Assembly (NCBI GenBank): GCA_019925095.2 | Contig: CM034414.1 | Coordinates: 2,334,001-2,398,000, forward strand | From: Dendrolimus kikuchii | Lineage: Eukaryota; Arthropoda; Insecta; Lepidoptera; Lasiocampidae | Direction: 5' to 3' | DNA: 64,000 nt | In this document: in pieces, positions 55,395 through 64,000 of the stretch | Position numbering within the stretch: position 1 is the first letter of the stretch | How the letters are laid out: each line of letters opens with the position of its first letter | The notes under the pieces: model-generated | Told to the model about the DNA's origin: nothing | Databases searched by the model: none | The model's input: only the letters and a program-made list of their open reading frames with translations | Made by a program: the position numbers and the translations under genes

Positions 55395-56370
55395 TAAAGT
55401 GCCTGGAGTGTGCCCTGGGAGAACACACCCCACTTCGTTGTGCGGGGGTAGAAGATCCTTTGCTCTCCTAGCAAGCTAAAGGCCCCCCGCGGTAGCTGAA
55501 CAAAGGCTCGTCTATACCTGGGGCAACGTATTAGTGTATGCTATAGATGTGTACTAAATCCTTGAGTTTTGCGCAAAGAAGCAATGTAGTTAGTCAGTTA
55601 TAAGTTTTTGTGTGTTTTCTGTAATGGTGTACAATACATATTACATTTAATAGAAAAATACAACTAAATACTAAAACTAAACTACAGTATGAAAAATAAA
55701 CCTAAAATTAAAAACTAGAACTAAATAAAAAAGGAGGGCATAATCCTATAAATAGACCTAGCTTAAAAATAAATATAAAAAAACCTGTATCAAAGCCCGT
55801 CCAGCCCCACCAGACCACTGTCGCTGGGCATTGTACCTAGAAGGCTGGCGGCATTACCTCGCTGGATACAGAGGCTAATCCTCTGAGCGAGGTAAGCTCC
55901 AGCCTTCCGGTCTCTTGTTGTATCGATCAGACGTTTTTTAATATTTTTAAATAATTTGTGGGCACTTCGCCTTGGACCTTGGACCTTGGCCCAAAGTCTT
56001 CACCCCAAACGGCTCAAATATGTAACCTGTTCCAAGGTTTGCATATTTTAGCCGTTTGAGATTTTCGGCAGAAGTGGCAGTGCGACCAGCCCCAACTTTT
56101 AGACTTCAATTTTATTACATGTATGTTATAAGTTAGGTAAATGTGAGAACTTTCCCTTACAGACCTGCAAATCTTCTATTTAAAGAAGCTATAAAATTTT
56201 ACAACCCGCTAATTGAATTCGTACGTGTCTTAAATACAGCCCTTTCATTAACTTTAATTGTTACTCACACGATTTTATGTCCTTTTCCAGTCTCTTAATT
56301 TAGTCAAGAATTGAAAGTAATTTTGTGAATGCTTAAACGATAGATAAGTTTAGACATTTTTTTATATTGT
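55395..56370. other. Non-genic, includes R6 repeat at 55800-55925
   Basis: R6 phrases GAAGGCTGGCGGCATTACCT, CTCGCTGGATACAGAGG and GAGCGAGGTAAGCTCCAGCC match 9.3-9.45 kb. The rest is not recognised. Confidence 0.4.
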
Positions 56371-56525
56371 TTTTTTATTGCAGTAGTTCAGCAGACAGGC
56401 AGACGGCCCACTTGATGGAAAGCGGTTACCATCGCCTATGGCCATTTGCAACACCAAAGGTGCTACAAATGCGCTGTTGCTCTCTTAAGGGAGACTGGAA
56501 CCTGGTCACTAATGCCGGAACACAA
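56371..56525 (-). repeat. S1 SINE-like repeat, 5'-truncated
   Basis: Poly(T), TTGCAGTAGTTCAGCAGAC to CACTAATGCCGGAACACAA, then directly an H1 body. Confidence 0.82.
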
Positions 56526-56526
56526 T

Positions 56527-57019
56527 GTGAATCTAAACCATCCGGGAACCCACTCATCCCTACTCCGTGATGTTTGCTGGATGAGACGTGACAACGGTAG
56601 ACATTTAGCAGGGATAACTGATGGATTGATAGTTAAAAAAAAATCGCGATGGAAAAATAGGGGTTGATAGTAGAGCGGTGGAAAATTAAGAGTAATATAT
56701 TTTTTTTTATTCTAAGTCTTGACATAATAAGATTAAAAATCTTGTCAAAAAAATTTAAGTTTACAATTAACAAATAAAAAATAGGCGTTGATCGTAGAGG
56801 GGTGAAAATTTATGGTTGTATGTATTTTTAATACTGTATCCTAAAAAAATATAAAAAATATTAGGGGTGGACTACCCTTAACATTTAGGGAGATGAAAAA
56901 TAGATGTCCTATTCTCAGACCTACCCAATATGTACACAAAATTTCATGAGAATCGGTCAAGCTGTTTCGGAGGAGTATGGTAACTAACATTGTGACACGA
57001 GAATTTTATATATAAGATT
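56527..57019 (-). mobile_element. H1 Helentron-like element, 3' end replaced
   Basis: AATCTAAACCATCCGGGAACC at the left through GAGAATCGGTCAAGCTGTTT, CGGAGGAGTATGG and 5' end GTGACACGAGAATTTTATAT. The CTAGT 3' end is missing where the S1 copy begins. Confidence 0.65.
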
Positions 57020-57113
57020 GTATGCCGCAATTTGGAAATGAGGTTGGCACTCAGCATTTTTCTGTGGCGAAACGAAGTCCGACACAGCGCTGATTTTCGG
57101 TGCCCACCTAAAT

Positions 57114-57230
57114 GACAAGAGCTATGAATGTCAAAGAAGCAAGTGAGGTGTGTAAGAATAAGCCTGAATGGCGCTCTGTTGTTCGTGCCTACCCCGCAAG
57201 GGAACTGGTGTGAAGTTATGTATGCATGTA
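57114..57230 (+). mobile_element. RTE-A LINE, shortest copy
   Basis: Only the last about 117 bp (GACAAGAGCTATGAATGTCA to tail ATGTATGCATGTA), with CCTAAAT on both sides. Confidence 0.82.
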
Positions 57231-57743
57231 CTTCCTAAATCACATATGGCATGTAGTGCTGTAAATAGCCTTTTATGCGCCCTATGCGAGCTTCTATAAC
57301 TGCGTCCTTGTTTTTTTTTTAGATATTATAGGTACCCTAGCTAAAGCAATGCCTATAGGCCTACTTTATTTCATTCAGGGTGATAAAATAACGCACAAGG
57401 ACCTTGGTGTTGATGGACCAATTATCCTGATATTTTGGAAGAAAAATCTATTTTTTTTTAAAGAACTAGAACAAAAAAATGAGCGAAATGTTTTGTCTAA
57501 TTTAACAGACGTTTTTGATGATACTGGCACGTAGGTAGGTATGTGTTGGAATCGAGCACTAGGGGCGCAGCGGGAACTTATCAGGAGCAAATCGAGGAAA
57601 TAATAGTCCTGCCTGGTGTGGCCATTCTTGCGCCCCCCAGAGTCTACGCCATATGCCTGGGCACCGGTGGCACCGCCTTATTTACGGCACTGATTGCATG
57701 CGACCCGTGCTAAACATTAAAATATATATATATATCTCTCTCT

Positions 57744-57947
57744 CTTAATATATATAAATTACGTGTCACGTTGTTTGCCCGCGATGGACTCCTAAACTAC
57801 TTGACCGATTTTAATCAAATTTGCACACCGTGTGCAGTTTGATCCGACTTGAAAGATAGCTTACATTTGGACCCGGTAGGTGGCGCTGGAATCGGGTTCT
57901 AAATTTTATTTCTTCAGGGAAGAACAACGTCTGCCGGGACAGCTAGT
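57744..57947 (+). mobile_element. H1 Helentron-like element, left arm of inverted pair
   Basis: CTTAATATATATAAATTACG to CAACGTCTGCCGGGACAGCTAGT. One internal block only. Confidence 0.82.
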
Positions 57948-57965
57948 ATATATATATATATATAT

Positions 57966-58172
57966 ACTAGCTGTCCCGGCAGACGTTGTTCTGCCCTGAA
58001 CTAATAAAATTTAGAACCCGATTCCAGCGCCACCTACCGGGTCCAAATGTTAGCTATCCTATCTTTCAAGTCGGATCAAACTGCACACGGTGTGCAAATT
58101 TGATTAAAATCGGTCAAGTAGTTTAGGAGTCCATTGAGGACAAACATTGTGACACGAGATTTATATATATTA

Positions 58173-58173
<1 letters not shown>
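57966..58173 (-). mobile_element. H1 Helentron-like element, right arm of inverted pair
   Basis: Near-perfect inverse of 57744-57947 across an 18-bp TA spacer, beginning ACTAGCTGTCCCGGCAGACG. Confidence 0.85.

Positions 58174-58256
<83 letters not shown>
58174..58256. repeat. (TA)n microsatellite
   Basis: About 80 bp of TA dinucleotides. The overlapping Tyr/Ile frame is an artefact. Confidence 0.95.
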
Positions 58257-58257
<1 letters not shown>

Positions 58258-58306
58258 ATAAGTACACCATGTACTATAACCAGGTACCAGGTTCATCTGT
58301 CCTTTA

Positions 58307-58590
58307 ATCTATACTAATATTATAAATCCGAAATTTTGGAAGGATGTCTATCACTCAGTCATGCCAGAACGGCTGAACGGACCTGGATAAAATTTGATAC
58401 AGAGATAGATTACAGTCTGAAATAGAAAGAAAGAAAAGAAAGAAAAAATATTTATTTAGGACAAGATACAAAAAGACTTATATGATAATATATGTAACAA
58501 TTAATTGTGATGTCCTAAAAAGGCTCTTGCTCAGCATATTGCTAGTTTCACAACCAGCGCTGATCTTCCGCAAGTACCTGTAAGTGATGC
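58307..58590. repeat. Helentron 5' fragment plus LINE tail
   Basis: ATCTATACTAATATTATAAATCC with GCCAGAACGGCTGAACGGAC (58309-58425) is followed by a reversed (TTTC)n LINE tail (58430-58590). Confidence 0.5.
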
Positions 58591-59757
58591 CACGGCTTAG
58601 CTCCACAAAGCAAATTAAAACGATAAACATTTGTTATAAAATTATGCAAAATAAATTACTAATTTATATGAACGTTGTTCTAATTACAAATAAAAGAAAG
58701 TAACAAAAAAAAATAGTACTTAGGCTACTTTTTATCCCGGATAAATGTACGATACGGGGAAAAGCTGGTTTCTATAGAAATGAAACATAAAGACATGTAA
58801 GAAATAAAATGATCTTAACTATCAAAAAAGTCTTCATAACAATTTTACGTTATGTTTTCTTAAGTTTTTTTTTGTTCCGACGTTTCGGCCATTTACAGTA
58901 ACCCTGATCACGGAAGACAACGAAGTTAAGTGTCAATGAGGATTGTTAAAGTTTCATTTAGCCTACCGCCAACTTGTTCGTTTAAATTTTGTTTATGGTT
59001 ATTATTTACTCTATGGGAGCCTAATCTAATTTACCACCGCTTTGCAACATGTTGTGGCTTGGTGAGAAGAAGCGGCGCAAGAAACTTTTCAGCAAACATG
59101 CCTAGCTCTAATAATTTTATTTAATATTAAAATGGGTGGGATGTAAAATAAAACTAAACAAATGCGCTGCTGCTCTTTAAAGAGAACAAATAAGCAGTTA
59201 AAAGTCACATATAAAAAATCACATTTTAAAGTTGGCAATGCCTAATTTTTACAAACTTGAAAGATAAATTAAATGCACTGTCTATTTCCGGTGTTATATG
59301 TATAAAAATAATCAAAATAAATAACATACGATTACATCGATTCTAATTTTACCAAAAACTCTATTTCCTTTACATGTTTGAGATAAAATCGTTCCATTAT
59401 TAGACATCTAAAAAGCCCGCCAACACAAAAGAAGCGGCCATTTTGCGAGACAATCATGACATGTCATGGAGGATGTCAAAGTTAAAAGTAATTTTTAGAG
59501 AAACCTCTTTCATTCTCTTTTTCTTTGATGTAATTAATTGTATTTCGTTTTTGAATTGTTATATAGAGACGGGGTGAGTTCATTGTTGTTTTTTATACGA
59601 AGAAGAAAACTAGTTTATTGTTTGTTCTTATAAATATTGAATACGCAGGTAAGTATATTTCTATCTTTATATTTGAAAAACTAACAATATGTAACAAATA
59701 AAAATTAGGCCAGTCTGTAGCAGCACTAAAAAGCTTGGTGTGCTAGGTCAAAGGGAG
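58591..59757. other. No gene; M4 scrap at 58830-58920
   Basis: TCCGACGTTTCGGCCATTTA and GATCACGGAAGAC mark an M4-type piece. The rest is unassigned. Confidence 0.4.
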
Positions 59758-60257
59758 TTTTTGGCGGAAACTGAAAGGGGACGTTGTGCTGTGCAGTTTT
59801 ATTTTCTAAAAATGTGTAAAATCACTCTAAAATGAACAATAGTTTTTTTTTTATTGCATCAGTTCAGCAGACAGGCAGACGGCCCACTTAATGGAAAGCG
59901 GTTACCATCGCCTATGGACATTTGCAACACCAAAGGTGCTACAAATGCGCTGCTGCTCTCTTAAGGGTCACTGGAACCTGGTCACTAATGCCGGAAAACA
60001 ACTCAAGGTTGTTATGGCGACATGCTTTAGACCAGGGGCGGTAGCCATCCAGTCGGGCAAATGCCCTACCACCTGGCAAAATAGTTGTAGGATATTGATA
60101 GTTTTTGAGTAGTAATTGTGTTTTTGTAAGAAATGTGAACTGTATAGACAAATGTGGCCTTTCGAGTTTTCACAAGCACTCCGTTATACGGCGTCGATTG
60201 TAGCAGCCTACTATACAATTGTGCCTGGCTTAAAGGCCTAGTTGCCAAGCCATAAAC
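59758..60257 (+). repeat. R3 interspersed repeat split by an S1 insertion
   Basis: R3 runs from TTTTTGGCGGAAACTGAAAG to GAACAATAGT (59844), then continues after the S1 from AATAGTTGTAGGATATTGAT to GCCTAGTTGCCAAGCC. Confidence 0.8.
59846..60076 (-). repeat. S1 SINE-like repeat inserted in R3
   Basis: Poly(T), ATTGCATCAGTTCAGCAGAC to CTACCACCTGG, inserted between AACAATAG and its duplicate AAATAG, a short target duplication. Confidence 0.85.
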
Positions 60258-60261
60258 ATAA

Positions 60262-60822
60262 AAAAACCGGTCAAAGCAGTACTTCACTCCGCGGCAACGA
60301 CTTGCGCTGCACAAGCGCAAATCAGACCAATATCAAATCAGGAGCACCCTTACCAGACTGACCCCCTCGACTCTATCCAGCCGCGCCGTTCGTATCGTCG
60401 ACGATCTAATACTAACAGGCGGTTTAGAATCGCTTAGCCTTCGAAGAGACTGCGTTCCTCTGCGTATTTTATCGCCTGTATAACGAGGAATTGTTTGATA
60501 TGGTGCCAACACCTCATTTTTACAACCGCTCCGCTCGCCAGCGACGGGATATTCACCCCCATTTCCTTGAGTCCCACGTTAAACTACGCAACGGTTCTGT
60601 AGAACATTTATTCCGCGTACAACAATGATCTGGAGGGAACTTCCCGCCGCGCTTTCCCTTTGCGCTATAACATGAGGTTCTTTAAGAAGGGCGTTATAAA
60701 ATTTCTTAGAGGTCGGCAACGCGTTGGCGACACCCCTGGTGTTGCAAACGTCCATAGGCGACGGTAACCACTTTCCATCAAGTGGGCCGTCTGCCTGTTT
60801 GCCTGCATCAGGCAATAAAAAA
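60262..60822 (+). pseudogene. LINE-B 3' end fragment
   Basis: Encodes in pieces TGQSSTSLRGNDLRCTSAN-like, then SSRAVRIVDDLILTGGLESL and DLEGTSRRAFPLRYNMRFFK. Ends in GTTGCAAACGTCCATAGGCG..CTGCCTGTTTGCC and poly(A). Same family as 35.6-38.2 kb. Confidence 0.8.
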
Positions 60823-60954
60823 AATATAAATAAAATAATATATATTGACAATATTATTCCAATTTTTAAGATGAAAGTCTTGTCTTGTCAACAAGTCATT
60901 TCCCATCTTTAATTTCCGCAATTGTTTATGTCATTGAATATATTTCTTGCCTAA

Positions 60955-61025
60955 AAAGCGGTGGTTGCTTAATCGCTAACACACTCAGAAACTCGTCTCA
61001 AATGACGCGGGTTTGAATCCTGACC
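60955..61025 (+). repeat. tRNA-derived SINE head
   Basis: GGTGGTTGCTTAATCGCTAAC and a B-box-like GGTTTGAATCC at tRNA-like spacing; no clean cloverleaf. Confidence 0.5.
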
Positions 61026-61160
61026 AAAAATAAAAAATGCCTTTATGCATTTGAATTATTATTTTTTTGGAATAAATAGAAATGCCATATATAAAAGTTT
61101 TATAACAAACTACTTTTTTCGATATAAATAAAAAGTTACATCAAATTAAAAATAATTTTT

Positions 61161-61340
61161 TGAACCCGAAGTACCAGAGCAACAAAAACACGCCGAGTAC
61201 GTGTGATGTCACTATAATAATTTCATAATAACTCATCGCAGCTTCACACACCGTAGCACACGCTGCGTGTGCTACGGAGAAATGATCGTAGTGACGTAGT
61301 AGTGCCTGTTTTTGTTTCTCGGGTACTTTGGGTACTTCGC
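61161..61340. mobile_element. Imperfect hairpin element
   Basis: GTACCAGAGCAACAAAAACA at the left pairs with TGTTTTTGTTTCTCGGGTAC at the right. The centre is the perfect inverted repeat CCGTAGCACACGC/GCGTGTGCTACGG. It explains an open frame on the minus strand. Confidence 0.65.
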
Positions 61341-61619
61341 TCACCCTTGTTTTGAAATTCCCGCGGAATTCCCGGGATAAAAAGTAGCGCAGATTTTAAG
61401 TCTAAGAATTAATTAGCTGTCCGATCAACGGAAGATCAGCGTTGGTCTAACAGATCGACATTTTTGCTGAGCTTGATCCAATTTTTATGAGATAATAATT
61501 ATGTATATTTTCTTATACTTTGTGGTTGTTTTCTCTTTTTCTATTGTGTTTTATTTATTAGAAAGAAAAGAAAGAAAGAAAGGCTTTATTTGTAGAAATA
61601 GCGACGTGTTTACATTCCT

Positions 61620-61792
61620 TATATATTTTTATACACAGAGCATATTTTCAGAATTTATAGGCCACATTTTGAGCAAACAAGTTTCGCACTCAGCATATTG
61701 CTGTGCCGGAATTATATCCGACACAACGCTGATTTTCAGTGCAAACCTTCCTTTTGGCGTAAGACCAAAACGACCCAATTTTGTTAATAAAA
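61620..61792 (+). repeat. R8 LINE-tail-like repeat
   Basis: CACTCAGCATATTGCTGTGC, CGGAATTATATCCGACACAA and GGCGTAAGACCAAAACGACC, inverse of 31.25-31.40 kb. Confidence 0.55.
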
Positions 61793-61794
61793 TA

Positions 61795-62132
61795 CATACA
61801 TACATAACTTCACGCCAGTTCCCTTGCGGGGTAGGCACGAGCAATAGAGCGCCATTCAGGCTTATTCTCATACACCTCACTTGCTTCTTTGACATTCATA
61901 GCTCTCGTCATGCACGCTCGTCTGTTCTTAAGGCTTCTGACATCACCTTCTGCTAGTACACGATCAATTTGATCATGGAAGGTGTGTCGTGGCCTTCCAC
62001 GACTTCTGCATCCATCCACTTTTGCATTGTATATCTGTTTAGTCATTCTTTCATCGTGCATTCTTTTCACATGCCCGAGCCACCGGAGCATTCCTTACCT
62101 TCACCTCGACACTCTCTTTCAGACCAACTCTC
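61795..62132 (-). mobile_element. RTE-A LINE with 11-bp duplication
   Basis: Open C terminus, tail CATACATACATA. TTAATAAAATA at 61784-61794 and 62133-62143. Confidence 0.9.
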
Positions 62133-62184
62133 TTAATAAAATAATAAATAATAATAATTATTATTATGTTACTTCAAATGTGTT

Positions 62185-62411
62185 TTTTTTTTATTGCAGG
62201 AGTTCAGCAGACAGGCAGATGGCCCACTTAATGGAAAGCGGTTACCATCGCCTATGGCCATTTGCACCACCAATTTTGCTACAAATGCGCTGCTGCTCTC
62301 TTAAGGGAAACTGGAACCTGGTCACTAATGCCGGAACACAACTCAAGGTTGTTTTGGCGACATACTTTAGACCAGGAGTGGTAGCCATCCAGTCGGGCAA
62401 AAGCCACCTGG
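62185..62411 (-). repeat. S1 SINE-like repeat, 5'-truncated
   Basis: Poly(T), ATTGCAGGAGTTCAGCAG to CATCCAGTCGGGCAAAAGCCACCTGG. Confidence 0.85.
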
Positions 62412-62712
62412 TGTTTGTTTCACTTGTATATGTCCTAAAAATAAACCTGTTTTCTTTCTTTATTCTTTGAGTTTGCAACGCGTGCGCTAGCCATTACTAC
62501 CACGACTTTTGATGAGAGTAAATTATAGTACACTTCTGCAGGTGAAACCGTACTCGGCAGCAAGTATATGAAACTCATTATCACCCTTCTGTGGCACAGG
62601 TGGCTCGATCCAGCGGCTTTAAGATTCGCAAAATGAGTTTTAAACGTGCCATTTGATGTTCTACAAGAACTTATTAAACTTTTATGAGGGCACTTGTTTG
62701 AAAGTATTTTGA

Positions 62713-62990
62713 GTGGTTCCAATGCAAAATTTAAGTTTTAAATACTTCCATCGGCTATGGAACGGTTGCGTGGTGTCACAAGCAAGCTATCATAGGCGTG
62801 TTTACAATTCAATGTTGTTTAAAAAAAATAAAAAATATTTATATGACCATGTCACTGAATATCGCAAGAAGATCAAGTGGTTGTCAATCTCATTTCGCCG
62901 GAATGCTCACCTTCTTCATTTATTGTATAGCATACTATATATTCCCTTTACCCCTCCCATCTTTCGAATTCCTCCATACTTCCAGGTGGT
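62713..62990 (+). pseudogene. LINE C-terminal fragment
   Basis: Plus reading LYDHVTEYRKKIKWLSISFR and RNAHLLHLLYSILYIPFTPP, the C-terminal 'WLP..RR..H.LSLLY.IL' block of CR1/Jockey-like LINEs. Confidence 0.6.
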
Positions 62991-63014
62991 AGGGCATTTG
63001 CCCGACTGGATGGT
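62985..63014 (+). repeat. S1 scrap interrupted by M7
   Basis: CAGGTGGTAGGGCATTTGCC then CGACTGGATG, cut off at the M7 left end. Confidence 0.6.
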
Positions 63015-63486
63015 GTAACATTGGTGATTATCGCCGAGGCGCCATTGAGACTCGAGCCGTAGGCGAGGGTCTTAAGAGAGCCGAGGACGGTAATCATCAA
63101 TACACACGTGTATCATACGACGTTTTTCAACACACTTGTGAATAAAATAACAACAAAAACTCATTTTATTTAGTAGAAAAAAAAATGTTATATATGAGTG
63201 AAAGTTTTATTTATTAAACACGTACGAGTTAAAATTATCTATTTAAATAAGAAGTTGCATGAAATGAGCAAGCAATAGGAACATTAATTTATTTGTTCTA
63301 TAGAACACGATCTTTTTTTTTTAATAAAAACTTTTTTAAGAACAAAGCAACTCAACCAATAAAATTAAAAAAGAAATCTATAACTCACTAGTGAGTTATA
63401 ATGTTTTTTACTCACAGTTTGATAATGGGTGTCATTCTGTGCCTAATTGCGGTGACCATAGAGCCACTTTATGAGCAAGTGTGTTG
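63015..63486. mobile_element. M7 repeat, copy 2
   Basis: By eye about 97 percent identical to 41697-42168, including the same 22-bp CACTAGTG-centred palindrome. Shared sequence starts GTGTAACATTGGTGATTA and ends AAGTGTGTTGAAAA. Confidence 0.85.
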
Positions 63487-63507
63487 AAAAGAATATTATC
63501 TTTCACT

Positions 63508-63757
63508 TTAGGCTTATTCTTACACACCTCACTTGCTTCTTTCACATTCATAACTCTTGTCATGCACGCTCGTCTGTTCTTAAGGCTCCTGACATCACCT
63601 TCTGCTAGTACACGATCAATTTGATCATGGAAGGTGTGTCGTGGCCTTCCACGACTTCTGCATCCATCCACTTTTGCATTGTATATCTGTTTATATGGCG
63701 CTCTGTTGTTCGTGCCTACCCCGCAAGGGAACTGGCGTGAAGTTATGTATGTATGTA
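63508..63757. mobile_element. RTE-A LINE with inverted 5' segment
   Basis: 63508-63692 is RTE-A on the minus strand (from the ATGCAAAAGTGGATGG region down to AGAATAAGCCTA). 63695-63757 is RTE-A on the plus strand, TGGCGCTCTGTTGTTCGTGC to the ATGTATGTAT tail. The two pieces are adjacent in the intact element. TCTTTCACTTTA flanks the whole (about 63499 and 63758). Confidence 0.88.
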
Positions 63758-63892
63758 TCTTTCACTTTAATTAATATTTCATTTGAAATTGTACGTATTT
63801 TAATTTGTTAATATATTTATTAATATTGTATATATTATATTAATATATACAATATTGATATATTGATTATTGCTATTATTAATATAATAATA

Positions 63893-64000
63893 ACCCGCAG
63901 GGGGGCTTTGAGGCGAAGCCTTAGGTGAGTAGCGACACCTCGTACCTGACTCCGGGCGCCAAGGCAAGGCCCCCGCCTCCGTGCTTGCCTTAGCTGGCCG
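63893..64000 (+). repeat. R4 interspersed repeat, runs off the window
   Basis: AACCCGCAGGGGGGCTTTGA to GCCCCCGCCTCCGTGCTTGC, very close to the 53.7-kb copy. Confidence 0.75.

Noticed and set aside
58076..58270. Ile/Tyr-repeat ORF
   Set aside because: Pure translation of the (TA)n microsatellite.
60955..61025. tRNA gene
   Set aside because: B-box-like sequence present but no convincing acceptor-stem pairing or anticodon loop; better explained as a SINE head.
61141..61344. 67-codon minus-strand ORF with a hydrophobic C terminus, resembling a small membrane protein
   Set aside because: It starts at GTG, not ATG, and coincides with an imperfect hairpin element whose arms explain the sequence; no splice or family support.

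Overview
This window is nuclear DNA of an insect, most likely a moth or butterfly (Lepidoptera). The evidence is split genes with GT-AG introns, an insect neuropeptide F gene, Lep1-like Helitron/Helentron repeats ending in CTAGT, tRNA-derived SINEs, mariner and hAT remnants, and very abundant non-LTR retrotransposon ends. The order is inferred from the mix of genes and repeats; no species can be named.

I can support three protein-coding genes, all on the minus strand. (1) At the left edge are the first two coding exons of Bap55, the actin-related subunit of Brahma-type (BAF/PBAP) chromatin remodelling complexes (2528-2729 and 877-1028); the rest lies beyond position 1. (2) A gene I do not recognise runs from 22113 down to 13237. 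Its five coding exons have mutually compatible intron phases and give a 249-residue, Ser/Thr/Asp-rich, apparently soluble protein ending in a small Cys cluster (NCTCADC). (3) A complete neuropeptide F (NPF) precursor of 93 residues lies in two coding exons (33769-33935 and 29205-29319). It encodes a signal peptide, a 36-residue mature peptide ending ...HGRGRY-amide, and a GKR processing site. Its phase-2 intron splits the Arg codon just before the C-terminal Tyr, as in vertebrate NPY genes.

Nearly everything else is mobile-element debris. The most abundant family (17 copies, called RTE-A here) is the 5'-truncated end of an RTE-like LINE with an (ATGT)n tail. Many copies keep target-site duplications, one has a duplication of about 85 bp and one is internally inverted. 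A SINE-like family of about 310 bp (S1) shares its 3' tail with a CR1/Jockey-like LINE, of which a long decayed copy lies at 35.6-38.2 kb. Other groups are a tRNA-derived SINE (S2) with visible A and B boxes, three Helentron-like families (H1-H3, with nested and tail-to-tail inverted copies), two decayed mariners, hAT fragments, about nine foldback/MITE types, and several tandem arrays.

Layout: 0-3 kb Bap55 5' end with a long foldback element in its intron; 3-13 kb AT-rich intergenic DNA, MITEs, a mariner and satellite-like arrays; 13-22 kb the unrecognised gene with repeat-filled introns; 22-29 kb intergenic; 29-34 kb NPF; 34-64 kb a repeat-dense, apparently gene-free region. No tRNA or rRNA gene, CRISPR array or prokaryotic feature was seen. 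The genes do not form a pathway; they are simply neighbours.
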